Assembly (NCBI GenBank): GCA_021151805.1
Contig: JAGKWN010000027.1
Coordinates: 1 to 42,381, forward strand
DNA from: Cytophagaceae bacterium
GTDB taxonomy: Bacteria > Bacteroidota > Bacteroidia > Cytophagales > Cytophagaceae
Length of the DNA stretch: 42,381 nt
Direction of reading: 5' to 3'
Part shown: one piece after another, positions 25,751 through 34,867 of the stretch
Numbering within the stretch: position 1 is the first letter of the stretch
Layout of the letters: each line of letters opens with the position of its first letter
Translations under genes and position numbers: made by a program
The notes under the pieces: generated by a model
Seen by the model: only the letters and a program-made list of their open reading frames with translations
Database searches by the model: none
Told to the model about the DNA's origin: nothing

Positions 25751-26428
25751 TTATAATCTCCAAACAAGACCTAAACGTATTGCAGTGATTGCCCAGCCTG
25801 CTTCGCCATATACCCCTACATTATTGGCAAAATAATAACGGAAACCAGCGAATGGACCAATCACAGGATTAGCACTTATACTTCTTGATTTATGCTCATT
25901 AGGTCCCCAGTTACCGGGATTGGGACCATTCGGATCAGTCCAGCCTTCAGTATATCTGTGCATTTGATTCGAAATAGAGAACCCAGCTAATGCACCTGCA
26001 TATAAATCGAATTTACGATCCAGCCCTATTAATCTATTAAAATGATATTCACCACGTGCAGTAAAGTATGAATTCACCTGAGAATTTTTTACATCTTTTT
26101 GATAATATCCATCTCCCTTATAATAATCATCATAACTAGTTCCACCACCATTAATCGAAAACTGTCCACCAATTGTTATATCCTCCCAGAATGCCTTCTG
26201 AAGGGCTAGTGAAAATGTTGGCAATTGAAAACTATTTTCCCCTCTGTAATTATTGCCTGAATTGCTGTAACTATACTCATTACCAACCAATCCAATGCCA
26301 AAATCAAAAAGTACATCCCCTTTGTTTGTTGCTGCATCCTGTCCGGCATTTTTTGTTCCTTGGGCAAAAGCACCTACACTAGCCAATAACGCGCATGCAA
26401 TAGCTGCTGTAGAAAATATTTTTTTCAT
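25751..26428 (-). CDS. Outer membrane beta-barrel protein
   Basis: A 225-residue protein with a clear signal peptide (MKKIFSTAAIACALLASVGAFAQ, cut after FAQ) and amphipathic strands typical of small barrels: DVLFDFGIGLVGNEYSY, QVNSYFTARGEYHFN, DLYAGALAGFSIS, GPFAGFRYYFANNVGVYGEAGWA. It resembles PorT/OmpW-like 8-stranded barrels of Bacteroidetes. Function unknown. It has its own promoter-like box (26483-26490) and terminator, so it is probably an independently expressed single gene. Confidence 0.85.
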   Translation of the reverse strand: MKKIFSTAAIACALLASVGAFAQGTKNAGQDAATNKGDVLFDFGIGLVGNEYSYSNSGNNYRGENSFQLPTFSLALQKAFWEDITIGGQFSINGGGTSYDDYYKGDGYYQKDVKNSQVNSYFTARGEYHFNRLIGLDRKFDLYAGALAGFSISNQMHRYTEGWTDPNGPNPGNWGPNEHKSRSISANPVIGPFAGFRYYFANNVGVYGEAGWAITAIRLGLVWRL

Positions 26429-26482
26429 GTTTTAAATGATTAAGATTAGTACTCTAAAATAAACTAAACGATTTGTTATATA

Positions 26483-26490
26483 CAAATGTA
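26483..26490 (-). promoter_or_regulatory. Promoter -7 box of the outer membrane protein gene
   Basis: On the minus strand TACATTTG matches the Bacteroidetes -7 consensus exactly, placing the transcript start about 50 bases before the ATG at 26428. No good -33 TTG was found at the usual spacing. Confidence 0.45.
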
Positions 26491-26560
26491 AATAAGCACC
26501 TGAACGATTATTTATATAAAAAGACCTATTTGTTGCAACATTACCATAAACAAAAGAAAA

Positions 26561-27802
26561 CTATTTTTTCTTTTTCTTCTTCGGTACATGCTTTTTATTG
26601 ACCTCTGAATCAGCTTCTTTTAACAGAGCCTTCCAGTTATCATTCACATCCTCTGTAAGATTAAGGGTATTGTCATATTCAGCTCCCGTAATTTCGATAA
26701 CGTTGATTTCTTTTCCTAAAAACTTTTCCACTTCATCTAAAACCGGCTTCTCTTCCATACTGCAAAATGAAATCGCAAAACCTTTGGCAACGCCCCTGCC
26801 CGTCCGGCCGACTCTGTGCACATAGTTTTCAGCCACTTCAGGCATATCGTAATTTACTACATATTCCACGCCGGCAATATCAATTCCCCGGGCACTGATA
26901 TCAGTTGCGATCAGTACATTGATCTTACCGTTTCTGAATTCATCCATCGCTGTTGTCCGTGCCGTCTGCTCTTTACCGCCATGCATCGTAACCGATTCAA
27001 TTCCGACACGTTGCATCGCAGCCTGCACCCGATCGGCACGTACCTGCGTACGCACAAAAACAATTACTTTGCTTTCAGGATGCTCTTTCAGCAAGCGCTC
27101 CAGGAAAAAGCGTTTATCATCCATACCGATAAAAGCAACGGAATGCGTAATATTTTTAGATACCCGCTCTTTAGGCGCAATCTGAATACGGATGGGATTT
27201 TTAACCAGTGAATAGGCTAGCTTTTTAATCTCTTCATTAATCGTTGCAGAGAAAAAAAGTGTTTGGTGTTTTGATGGAAGAAATTTCTTCACATCCTGTA
27301 TATCTTTTATAAAACCAAGGTCAAGCATGTGATCGGCTTCATCGAGCACCAGGATCTTCACTTTAGTAATCTTAATATGTTTCTGATAAATCAGGTCAAA
27401 CATGCGTCCCGGTGTGGCAACCAGAATATCAAAACCGTATGCAGCCTCAGCAATCTGAGGATCCTGCTCTACACCGCCAGTAATACATACCGTACGCAAA
27501 CGCGTATATTGACCGATTTTTTTAAACACATCTGAAATCTGAATGGCAAGTTCACGTGTCGGCGCCATTACCAGACAAGAGATATCTGTGTGTTCCGATT
27601 TCTGCACATGAATCAATTTGTTTAAAACAGGTATAACGAAAGCTGCTGTTTTACCTGTTCCGGTCTGAGCAATCGCCAGAACATCTTCTCCAGCCAGTAT
27701 AGGTGGAATAGATTTGAATTGTATATCTGTTGGGCGATTAAAGCCAGCTTCTGCCAGGCTCTTCTTAATTGCCGGTGCTAGATCGTATTGTTCGAATTTC
27801 AT
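26561..27802 (-). CDS. DEAD-box ATP-dependent RNA helicase (RhlE-like)
   Basis: A 413-residue helicase that unwinds RNA using ATP. Motifs in order: the Q motif F..PTDIQ (~21-28), AQTGTGKT (45-52), PTREL (81-85), TPGR (130-133), DEAD (154-157), SAT (~187), and in the second half ARGIDI and HRVGRTGR. It ends in a lysine-rich tail (HVPKKKKKK). ATG 27802 is chosen because MKFEQYDLAPAI begins the Q-motif region; the frame is open to 27835 but adds no recognisable sequence. Probably involved in ribosome biogenesis or RNA turnover. Confidence 0.93.
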   Translation of the reverse strand: MKFEQYDLAPAIKKSLAEAGFNRPTDIQFKSIPPILAGEDVLAIAQTGTGKTAAFVIPVLNKLIHVQKSEHTDISCLVMAPTRELAIQISDVFKKIGQYTRLRTVCITGGVEQDPQIAEAAYGFDILVATPGRMFDLIYQKHIKITKVKILVLDEADHMLDLGFIKDIQDVKKFLPSKHQTLFFSATINEEIKKLAYSLVKNPIRIQIAPKERVSKNITHSVAFIGMDDKRFFLERLLKEHPESKVIVFVRTQVRADRVQAAMQRVGIESVTMHGGKEQTARTTAMDEFRNGKINVLIATDISARGIDIAGVEYVVNYDMPEVAENYVHRVGRTGRGVAKGFAISFCSMEEKPVLDEVEKFLGKEINVIEITGAEYDNTLNLTEDVNDNWKALLKEADSEVNKKHVPKKKKKK

Positions 27803-27833
27803 TAAGGCAAAGATACAGAAAGTTGCTGATATC

Positions 27834-27950
27834 AAACCTATAAGGTTCGTTTGTTAATTTACATGCATTCGGTATAGATTAAACCTATAAGGTTTCCTTT
27901 GTTGTACAACCAATCTTTGTTAATCCAAAACCTTATAGGTTTCGTTTGTT
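27834..27950. repeat. Three copies of AAACCTATAAGGTTT / CGTTTGTT repeat
   Basis: Copies begin at 27834 (AAACCTATAAGGTTCGTTTGTT), 27881 (AAACCTATAAGGTTT plus CCTTTGTT) and 27928 (AAACCTTATAGGTTT plus CGTTTGTT). The 15-base core is nearly palindromic, and the third copy's core is the reverse complement of the second, giving a 15-bp inverted repeat around 32 bases. They fill the space between the helicase and permease genes. Confidence 0.7.
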
Positions 27951-27971
27951 TGTCAACACACCGATGCCATC

Positions 27972-28020
27972 GCTGAGATTTCCAAAAGCAACACCAAAAT
28001 TGGAAACCCTCGGCTTTTTT
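27972..28020 (+). terminator. Orphan terminator-like hairpin in the permease leader
   Basis: A 13-bp stem, GCTGAG plus TTTCCAA (27972-27985) with TTGGAAA plus CTCGGC (28000-28014), has one small internal bulge, a 14-base loop and is followed by six T. No plus-strand gene lies upstream, so it may end a leader transcript of the permease gene (attenuation) or be part of a repeat element. Confidence 0.55.
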
Positions 28021-28051
28021 CGTTACTTGAATACTTATTACTTTTCAAATT

Positions 28052-29659
28052 ATGTGGTCAGCATTCTTTCGTACTAAAAACCCAAACGAACTTCATACAG
28101 AAGCAGCTGCCTTAAAAAGAAACCTCACCTTCAAAGACCTTACGGCTTTAGGCATTGCAGCAGTTATTGGTGCCGGTATTTTCGGCACCATCGGACAAGC
28201 GGCTTATGACGGCGGACCGGGAATTATCTTTCTATTCATCATTACCTCCTGCGGATGTCTTTTCTCGGCCTTTTGCTATGCTGAATTTGCATCCTCTACC
28301 AGTACATCCGGAAGTGCCTATACCTATGCATACATTAGTTTTGGCGAACTAATCGCCTGGATCATCGGCTGGGATCTCTTTATGGAATATGCCGTAGGCA
28401 ACATGGCCGTAGCAATTTCCTGGTCTGATTACTTTACCGCATTCCTGCGTGGTATCCACGTAGACTTCCCGCAATGGTTAAGCACAGACGTATTCACAGC
28501 AACAGCCTTACAGTCTGAAGAAGCGCAGCAGGCTTATGAACAAGCACCGCGATTATTTGGTTATCCGTTGATATTCGACCTGCCTGCAATATTTATAACC
28601 ATACTCATTACGATCCTTGTTTACATCGGCATACAGGAATCCAAGCGCACCAATAATGTGTTGGTAATTTTCAAGATCATTGTTCTGCTGTTGTTTATTA
28701 TAGTGGGTGCCACTACAATCCATGCTGATAACTGGACTCCCTTTATTCCCAATGGCTGGTCGGGTATTTTCAAAGGTACCGCTGCCGTTTTTTTTGCCTA
28801 CATCGGGTTTGATGCCATCTCAACAACCACGGAAGAATGCGTGAATCCCAAGAGAGACCTGCCCCGCGCCATCTTTGCATCGTTGTTAATCTCAACCATC
28901 ATTTACATAGCCATCGCACTGGTACTTACCGGCATGGTACATTACAGCACGCTTAACGTGGGCGATTCCCTTGCCTATGCACTTGAACAAACTGGTCTGC
29001 ACAAATTCGCGGGCTTATTATCTTTCAGCGCCATCGTTTCCATGACGGGTGTCTTGCTGGTTTTCCAGATCGGACAGCCCCGCATCTGGATGAACATGAG
29101 CCGCGATGGCTTGCTACCAAAAGTATTATCACGCATTCACCCTGTTTATAAAACACCTTCTGTAGCCACTGTATTAACAGGCCTTAGTATTATTCTGCCC
29201 TTATTGTTTCTGGATCTGAAACAAGTCGTTGACCTCACCAGTATTGGTACACTATTCGCCTTCCTGATCGTATGCGGTGGTATCTGGATCAAAAAAAATA
29301 CAGGCACTTCAACCGATTCTTTCCAGGTGCCTTTTATTGCAGGACGCTATTTATTACCGCTGATCATGATTCCCATCAGTGTGCTGTATGTACATTCCAT
29401 TCACGCAGAACTAACGTTCGATCGGCAACACGTTCCTGTCTATGCTTGTCTGATGGCACTTGCGCTAGCCATTGCTTACGGAAGCGCTACCAACAAATCC
29501 CTGATCCCGGGCATTGGTGTTTGCCTGAATATTATCCTGCTATCAACCATGCACCATGAAAACTGGCTGCGATTTGTGATATGGCTGGTTATCGGATTGG
29601 TTATTTACTTTTTCTATGGAAGAAAGCATTCGGTTATAGGCAAAAAGCTGAAGGCCTAA
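28052..29659 (+). CDS. APC-family amino acid permease
   Basis: A 535-residue transporter with about 12-14 transmembrane helices. The APC signature near the first helix is IGAGIFGTIGQAA (~39-51), and FFAYIGFDAISTTTEECVNPKRDLP (~246-270) is the conserved helix-6 region. It most resembles the cationic amino-acid transporter / YfnA subgroup; a large hydrophilic loop lies between helices 3 and 4 (~125-175). Substrate presumably an amino acid taken up with a cation. Single gene preceded by repeats and a terminator-like hairpin. Confidence 0.9.
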   Translation: MWSAFFRTKNPNELHTEAAALKRNLTFKDLTALGIAAVIGAGIFGTIGQAAYDGGPGIIFLFIITSCGCLFSAFCYAEFASSTSTSGSAYTYAYISFGELIAWIIGWDLFMEYAVGNMAVAISWSDYFTAFLRGIHVDFPQWLSTDVFTATALQSEEAQQAYEQAPRLFGYPLIFDLPAIFITILITILVYIGIQESKRTNNVLVIFKIIVLLLFIIVGATTIHADNWTPFIPNGWSGIFKGTAAVFFAYIGFDAISTTTEECVNPKRDLPRAIFASLLISTIIYIAIALVLTGMVHYSTLNVGDSLAYALEQTGLHKFAGLLSFSAIVSMTGVLLVFQIGQPRIWMNMSRDGLLPKVLSRIHPVYKTPSVATVLTGLSIILPLLFLDLKQVVDLTSIGTLFAFLIVCGGIWIKKNTGTSTDSFQVPFIAGRYLLPLIMIPISVLYVHSIHAELTFDRQHVPVYACLMALALAIAYGSATNKSLIPGIGVCLNIILLSTMHHENWLRFVIWLVIGLVIYFFYGRKHSVIGKKLKA

Positions 29660-29805
29660 GGCGGAATGCTTAAAGCAAAAAGGATAAAATGCCAGTATCA
29701 TTGAATCTTACTTGCTTGTTCTTCAGCATTAAGTTTTTGGCCCAATTTCTTTCTGCCATTCTGTCATATATAGCATATTTTTAGTATATTTACGTCTATA
29801 AAGCT

Positions 29806-31284
29806 ATGGGAACAAAAATCCCTCCTGTTTTAACATCCATGAAACAAGTTGTTCAAGACTTAGACATACTTCCTTCTGTTCCAACGGCAGAGGAAAAAGC
29901 AGCCTGCGACCTTCCCCGTATAACGGAAGAGCGCAATACAGGTAAACAGCGTAAGTTATATATTGAAAGTTATGGCTGCCAGATGAATTTCTCTGACAGC
30001 GAAATCGTGATGTCCATTCTTACTGAAGAAGGATTTGATACCACATCCACACCAGACAATGCAGATGTGATTTTACTGAACACCTGCTCCATCCGAGATA
30101 ATGCCGAACAGAAAGTACGCCACCGCCTGGTGCATTTTAAAGGCTTGAAAAGAAACAAACCATCCATGATTGTGGGCATGCTGGGCTGTATGGCCGAGCG
30201 TTTGAAAGCACAGTTGCTGGAAGAAGAAAAGATTGTTGATATGGTGGTAGGGCCGGATGCCTACAGGGATTTACCCAACCTGATCAATGAAGTTGACAGC
30301 GGACATAAAGCAGTAAACGTATTCCTTTCCCGCGAAGAAACCTATGCCGATATTAATCCGCTGCGTTTAAGCGGCGATGGTGTATCAGCTTTTGTATCCA
30401 TTATGCGTGGCTGCGACAATATGTGTTCGTTCTGTGTTGTGCCATATACGCGCGGCCGTGAACGCAGCAGAGATGTACATTCTATTTTGAATGAAGTAAA
30501 AGAACTGGTAGCAAACGGTTATAAAGAAGTTACGCTGCTCGGACAAAATGTAGATTCCTATAAATGGGCAGCTACGGATTCAAGCGAACAGGTAAACTTT
30601 GCACAACTGCTTGAACGCGTTGCCCAGGTGGATACAAGTCTGCGCGTACGCTTCTCTACCTCACACCCAAAAGACATTACAGATGAAGTATTGTATACCA
30701 TGAAAAAGTATGACAACATCTGTAACTCCATTCACTTACCTGCTCAAAGCGGCAATACCCGTATTCTCGAACTCATGAACCGTACCTACACCCGCGAATG
30801 GTATATGGAACGCATCACGAAGATCCGTGAAATATTGGGCGACGACTGTGGTATTTCTTCCGATACTATTGCCGGCTTCTGTTCTGAAACAGAAGAGGAG
30901 CATCAGGATACCTTATCACTCATTGCATTCGCAAAATTTGATTTCGGATATCAGTTTGTTTACAGCGAACGTCCGGGAACACCGGCAGCGAAGAAGCTTG
31001 CAGACGATGTTCCGGAAGATGTGAAACAGCGCCGTTTATCTGAGATCATCACGTTACAGCGCCAGTTATCGCTGGAACACAACCAGGCACAAATTGGTAC
31101 CGTGCAAAGAATATTGATCGAAGGTGTTTCAAAAAAATCTGATAACGATCTGAAGGGAAGAAACAGCCGCAACATGATGGCCATCTTCCCGAAGAAACAT
31201 TATACCAAAGGACAGTATGTGGATGTACTGATTACGGGCTGTTCCGGTGGTACACTGTTCGGAGAAATTGTGGAGGAAGTGTAA
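29806..31284 (+). CDS. miaB: tRNA-2-methylthio-N6-dimethylallyladenosine synthase
   Basis: A radical-SAM methylthiotransferase that adds a methylthio group to i6A37 of tRNA. At 492 residues it has the N-terminal cluster-binding cysteines Cys58, Cys94 and Cys128, the radical-SAM triad Cys203-x3-Cys207-x2-Cys210 (RGCDNMCSFC) and a C-terminal TRAM domain (~420-490). The first ~45 residues precede the conserved start (YIESYGCQMNFSDSE) and vary in the family. It consumes sulfur and SAM, a loose link with the sulfur genes upstream. Gene order with the following sigma-54 activator is usual in Bacteroidetes. Confidence 0.95.
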   Translation: MGTKIPPVLTSMKQVVQDLDILPSVPTAEEKAACDLPRITEERNTGKQRKLYIESYGCQMNFSDSEIVMSILTEEGFDTTSTPDNADVILLNTCSIRDNAEQKVRHRLVHFKGLKRNKPSMIVGMLGCMAERLKAQLLEEEKIVDMVVGPDAYRDLPNLINEVDSGHKAVNVFLSREETYADINPLRLSGDGVSAFVSIMRGCDNMCSFCVVPYTRGRERSRDVHSILNEVKELVANGYKEVTLLGQNVDSYKWAATDSSEQVNFAQLLERVAQVDTSLRVRFSTSHPKDITDEVLYTMKKYDNICNSIHLPAQSGNTRILELMNRTYTREWYMERITKIREILGDDCGISSDTIAGFCSETEEEHQDTLSLIAFAKFDFGYQFVYSERPGTPAAKKLADDVPEDVKQRRLSEIITLQRQLSLEHNQAQIGTVQRILIEGVSKKSDNDLKGRNSRNMMAIFPKKHYTKGQYVDVLITGCSGGTLFGEIVEEV

Positions 31285-31324
31285 AGTTTAGCGTGTAAAG
31301 CATATGCTGCATTATTAAACTTAT

Positions 31325-31364
31325 TCATTCATAATTTATAATTCATAATTCATAATTTATAATT
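31325..31364. repeat. AT-rich simple repeat of TAATTCATAATT units
   Basis: The 86-bp gap between miaB and the sigma-54 activator is mostly repeats of ATAATTYATAATT. The same unit recurs at 39243-39279 and in inverted form at 39023-39052. No gene or promoter could be placed within it. Confidence 0.7.
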
Positions 31365-31370
31365 CGTTAA

Positions 31371-32642
31371 ATGACTCTCAACCAGGAAATACAAAGCGTA
31401 AAACAACGGTTTGGCATTATAGGCAATGCTCCTGCATTGAATCATGCCATACAGGTAGCCATACAAGTGGCTCCGACCGATATGACTGTGTTGATCACAG
31501 GCGAAAGCGGAAGCGGAAAAGAATCGTTCTCTAAAATCATACATCATTTAAGTACCCGCAAACATGGTCAGTTTATTGCCATTAACTGCGGCGGTATTCC
31601 GGAAGGAACCATTGACTCTGAACTGTTCGGTCACGAAAAAGGCTCCTTTACGGGCGCACAGGATTCAAGAAAGGGTTATTTCGAAGTAACAAACGGAGGT
31701 ACGATTTTCCTGGATGAAATCGGCGATATGCCGCTGGGTACGCAAGCTCGCTTACTGCGTGTGCTTGAAAACGGTGAGTTCATCCGCGTGGGTTCTTCCA
31801 AAGTACAAAAAACAGATGTACGGGTTGTAACTGCAACCAATGTAAATTTATATGAAGCGGTACAAAAAGGTAAATTCAGAGAAGATCTGTATTACCGTTT
31901 AAATACGGTGCCTATTTATGTGCCACCATTGCGCGAACGCGGCGGCGATGCTGAATTGATCTTCCGAAAATTCGCTTCAGATTTTTCTGAAAAATATAAG
32001 ATCCAGCCGATCCGCTTAAATGACGAAGCGAAAGAGTTGCTGCTGAAATTCCGTTTTCCGGGCAATATCCGTCAGCTGAGAAACATTGCCGAACAGATGT
32101 CGGTGCTGGAAACCGAGCGTGACATTACTGCCGAGCAACTGAAAAAATATCTGCCAAGCGAAAGCTCTTTGCCTGCATTAGCGGGTACTGGAAAGAAAGG
32201 CGATGATTTTTCTGAAAGAGATATTTTATATAAAATCCTTTTCGATATGAAAAAGGATATGAATGATCTGAAGAAGCTGGTATATGATTCTTTACAGAAT
32301 GAATCTTACGGTAGTCAGATTATTAAACAAAATAGCGATTTATTTCATAGTATTGGACCGGTAGAGGAATTGCCGGCCCCCAAACCTTCCTTTGTAATTC
32401 ATAAAAACAACCGCGATGCGGATGAACACATTGAAGTAGTGGAAGACATTGATCACAGTACCGATGAACCTGCTATAGAATCACTGTCGCTGGATGAAAA
32501 AGAAAAAGAGATGATCTTAAAGGCGCTGAAAAAGAATCACAACAAACGCAAGTATGCGGCCCAGGATCTTGGTATTTCCGAAAGAACCTTATACCGCAAA
32601 TTAAAGCTTTATCAAATTGATGAGACAGAAAATAATGGCTAA
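31371..32642 (+). CDS. Sigma-54-dependent transcriptional activator (AAA+ with Fis HTH)
   Basis: A 423-residue enhancer-binding protein that drives open-complex formation by RpoN polymerase. The AAA+ domain has Walker A GESGSGKE (44-51), the sigma-54 contact loop as GSFTGA (91-96, Ala to Ser in the canonical GAFTGA), Walker B IFLDEIGD (112-119) and the ERGGD segment. A linker of ~120 residues precedes a Fis-type helix-turn-helix (about 383-421, KRKYAAQDLGISERTLYRKL). No N-terminal sensor domain is present, so its activity may be set by expression or partners. It begins the four-gene lptE-TPR-secG run. Confidence 0.92.
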   Translation: MTLNQEIQSVKQRFGIIGNAPALNHAIQVAIQVAPTDMTVLITGESGSGKESFSKIIHHLSTRKHGQFIAINCGGIPEGTIDSELFGHEKGSFTGAQDSRKGYFEVTNGGTIFLDEIGDMPLGTQARLLRVLENGEFIRVGSSKVQKTDVRVVTATNVNLYEAVQKGKFREDLYYRLNTVPIYVPPLRERGGDAELIFRKFASDFSEKYKIQPIRLNDEAKELLLKFRFPGNIRQLRNIAEQMSVLETERDITAEQLKKYLPSESSLPALAGTGKKGDDFSERDILYKILFDMKKDMNDLKKLVYDSLQNESYGSQIIKQNSDLFHSIGPVEELPAPKPSFVIHKNNRDADEHIEVVEDIDHSTDEPAIESLSLDEKEKEMILKALKKNHNKRKYAAQDLGISERTLYRKLKLYQIDETENNG

Positions 32643-33156
32643 CAGATACTATACCATTCCACGAAACCTGATCCTTGCAATTGCTGCATTGCTTCTGTTC
32701 GGAGGCTGTTCAGCCAATTACAATTTCACGGGTGGCAGTATCGAGCCTAATATCAGTACCATTTCAATCCAGTCCTTTTTCAACCAATCGGGTAATGGAC
32801 CACCTACCATGAGTTTACAGCTGACAGAAAAACTAAAAGCATTCTATCAGAATAATACAAAGTTAACGATCGTAAAAGAAAACGGTGACTGGCAACTGGA
32901 AGGTATGATCACCAAATACTACCTGCAGCCTATCGCTCCGCAGGCCAATATGACGGCGGGTCAAATGAGGCTAACCATTACGGTCAATGCTACGTTTACG
33001 GATGAAAAGAACAATCGGAATTTCAAAAAAGATTTTTCTTTTTATTCAGACTATGATCAGTCACAAACATTGTCACAGGTTGAAAGTGAAAAAGTGAATA
33101 CGATCCTGGACCAGATCGTATTGATGATCTTCAGTGAAACAACATCCAACTGGTAA
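32635..33156 (+). CDS. lptE: LPS assembly lipoprotein LptE
   Basis: An outer membrane lipoprotein that plugs and helps assemble the LptD barrel for lipopolysaccharide export. From ATG 32635 it has a lipoprotein signal with lipobox LLFGGC (lipid-bearing Cys25) and an LptE-like body (TISIQSFFNQSGNGPPTMS, 'GQMRLTITVNATFTDEKN'); total 173 residues. Another in-frame ATG at 32620 adds five residues. Overlaps the end of the sigma-54 activator by 8 bp, implying coupled translation. Confidence 0.88.
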   Translation: MANRYYTIPRNLILAIAALLLFGGCSANYNFTGGSIEPNISTISIQSFFNQSGNGPPTMSLQLTEKLKAFYQNNTKLTIVKENGDWQLEGMITKYYLQPIAPQANMTAGQMRLTITVNATFTDEKNNRNFKKDFSFYSDYDQSQTLSQVESEKVNTILDQIVLMIFSETTSNW

Positions 33157-33157
33157 T

Positions 33158-34507
33158 TTGAACAAACAACGATACATAGCGCTTTTGCAGGATCCCTCAG
33201 CCCTCACCAAGGCTGACATTCCGGACATCGAGGAATTGATTGCCCAATTCCCCTATTGCCAGAACGCGCATATCCTGTTGGCCAAGATCCAGTCTGAGGC
33301 TGGCAGCATGCATGCAGCCAAACTCACCCGGAAAGCTGCCTTATATACTTCAGACAGGACAAAACTAAAACGCTTACTAAGTCCTGAACCTTCACCTGTA
33401 ACAACAGTCACTCCCGTTGTTGAAGAAAAAATAACCTCTCTGCTTCTTGAGGAGAAAAAACAAATACCGGTTGAAGAGAAAGTTGTTGACTTCGCGGAAA
33501 CCATTACAGAAACTGCAGCTACAGAAACGCAAGTACCTCCTGCTGCAATAACTGAAACAAAAACACCTGCTGTTGAAATACCTGCTGCAAAAAATATAAA
33601 AATTGAAGCAGATAAGCATGCCACAAACTTTTTAACCGAGTTAGAAGAAAATTTAAAAGCACTACACGCATCCAAAGCACGGGCTGCGGGTACACTCAAT
33701 ACAGACCTCAACAAAGGGATCGAAAAGATCATCACTCCGATCGAAGAAGCCAAGCCTCTCACAGACACGGCTGCTGATGTTGTGATGAATGATCCGATTG
33801 TGCAGACAACGCAGCCAATCACCGATACAGCTGTAGTATCTATAGCTGCGGAAGCTGCGGAAGAAACAAAGACAGAACCTGAGGATACTAAAAAACCATA
33901 TTCGAGCTTAATTGAAGCGGAGGTTCCGAAAAAACCTCCGGTGGGAAATGATGTATTGGATCTGATCCTGAGCTTCGACAACCGCGTAAAGGATTATTTT
34001 GACATCAACGATTATACTTCTAAAAAAACTTCACCGCCTGATCAAACTGAAGAAAAGCCTGCGCAAGAAATAACACCTGATACAACTGCTGCTTACCAGC
34101 TTCCATTTACCAACACCGACTGGAAACTGGAAGAAAGCAGATTGGAAGAACAAGGTTCGGATTCATCTGGTCTGTTGCTGAATTATTTAGAGTATTTAAA
34201 AGAACAACGGAAAAAACAGAAGCCCGATAAAAAGAGAGAAAAGTCCATCATTAGCCGGTTTATTGAAAAAGATCCGATGATTTCTCCCCTTTCTTATAGT
34301 GAATCTTATCCCGAAGAAGAAAAATCGAATGAACCGTCTAGTAATCAATCAAAACCAGCTTTTGTTTCAGAGACATTTGCGAAATTATTAGAGAAACAAG
34401 GCAAAATTGAAAAGGCAATTGCAATATATGAAGAGCTGATTTTGAAAAATCCCGAAAAAAGTTCTTACTTTGCAATTCAAATTCAAGAATTAAAAAAGAA
34501 ACTTTAA
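33158..34507 (+). CDS. Low-complexity protein with C-terminal TPR
   Basis: A protein of about 449 residues beginning NKQRYIALLQDPSALTKADI, a helical region with 'FPYCQNAHILLAK' typical of Bacteroidetes proteins at this locus. A long Ala/Thr/Glu-rich unstructured middle (~80-290) follows and a TPR at the end (FAKLLEKQGKIEKAIAIYEELI). I place the start at TTG 33158 since it yields the conserved opening; GTG 33134 is also possible and would overlap lptE by 23 bp. No signal peptide. It precedes secG by 6 bp. Role unknown; a scaffold is likely. Confidence 0.82.
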   Translation: MNKQRYIALLQDPSALTKADIPDIEELIAQFPYCQNAHILLAKIQSEAGSMHAAKLTRKAALYTSDRTKLKRLLSPEPSPVTTVTPVVEEKITSLLLEEKKQIPVEEKVVDFAETITETAATETQVPPAAITETKTPAVEIPAAKNIKIEADKHATNFLTELEENLKALHASKARAAGTLNTDLNKGIEKIITPIEEAKPLTDTAADVVMNDPIVQTTQPITDTAVVSIAAEAAEETKTEPEDTKKPYSSLIEAEVPKKPPVGNDVLDLILSFDNRVKDYFDINDYTSKKTSPPDQTEEKPAQEITPDTTAAYQLPFTNTDWKLEESRLEEQGSDSSGLLLNYLEYLKEQRKKQKPDKKREKSIISRFIEKDPMISPLSYSESYPEEEKSNEPSSNQSKPAFVSETFAKLLEKQGKIEKAIAIYEELILKNPEKSSYFAIQIQELKKKL

Positions 34508-34513
34508 CATACA

Positions 34514-34855
34514 ATGATTTATACGTTATCTATTTTGTTAATTATTTGTGCTATTTTATTGGTAGTAGTGGTATTAGCTCAAAATTCTAAAGGTGGTGTG
34601 GCAGATGGCTTCAGCAGCTCTACTCAAGTGATTGGTGCAAAAAGAACAGGAGATTTTTTAAGTAATCTTTCTATCGGCTTAGCAGTTGCAATCTTATTAA
34701 TCTGCTTAACATTCAACTATGTTGCAAAACCAACTTCTGATGCAGATGCTTCTGACGCAGAAGATGCTGAAATTGAAAATACGGAAGGCGCTGCACCAGC
34801 AGAAGGCAAAGCTCCTGCAGAACAAGCTCCAGCGAAAGAAGACTCAGGTCGCTAA
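34514..34855 (+). CDS. secG: Preprotein translocase subunit SecG
   Basis: A small subunit of the SecYEG translocon in the inner membrane. The 113 residues show two transmembrane helices (~2-22 and ~55-73) joined by the conserved loop AQNSKGGVADGFSSSTQVIGAKRTGDFL. The C-terminal tail is Ala/Glu-rich and typical for Bacteroidetes. Last gene of the unit; a strong terminator follows. Confidence 0.95.
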   Translation: MIYTLSILLIICAILLVVVVLAQNSKGGVADGFSSSTQVIGAKRTGDFLSNLSIGLAVAILLICLTFNYVAKPTSDADASDAEDAEIENTEGAAPAEGKAPAEQAPAKEDSGR

Positions 34856-34867
34856 GAACTGTTTCAC

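Noticed and set aside
27808..27815. TATCTTTG -7 box on the minus strand upstream of the DEAD-box helicase
   Set aside because: It would place the transcript start at the start codon itself and the nearest TTG is only 17 bases upstream; a leaderless transcript is possible but unsupported.
31325..31364. AT-rich repeats between miaB and the sigma-54 activator as a CRISPR-like array
   Set aside because: The units are short, contiguous and without unique spacers; simple sequence repeat only.
33253..33981. A 242-codon open frame on the minus strand opposite the TPR/low-complexity gene
   Set aside because: It is Ser/Ala/Val-rich and mirrors the Ala/Thr/Glu codons of the plus-strand gene; it has no recognisable domain and would interrupt a conserved operon.
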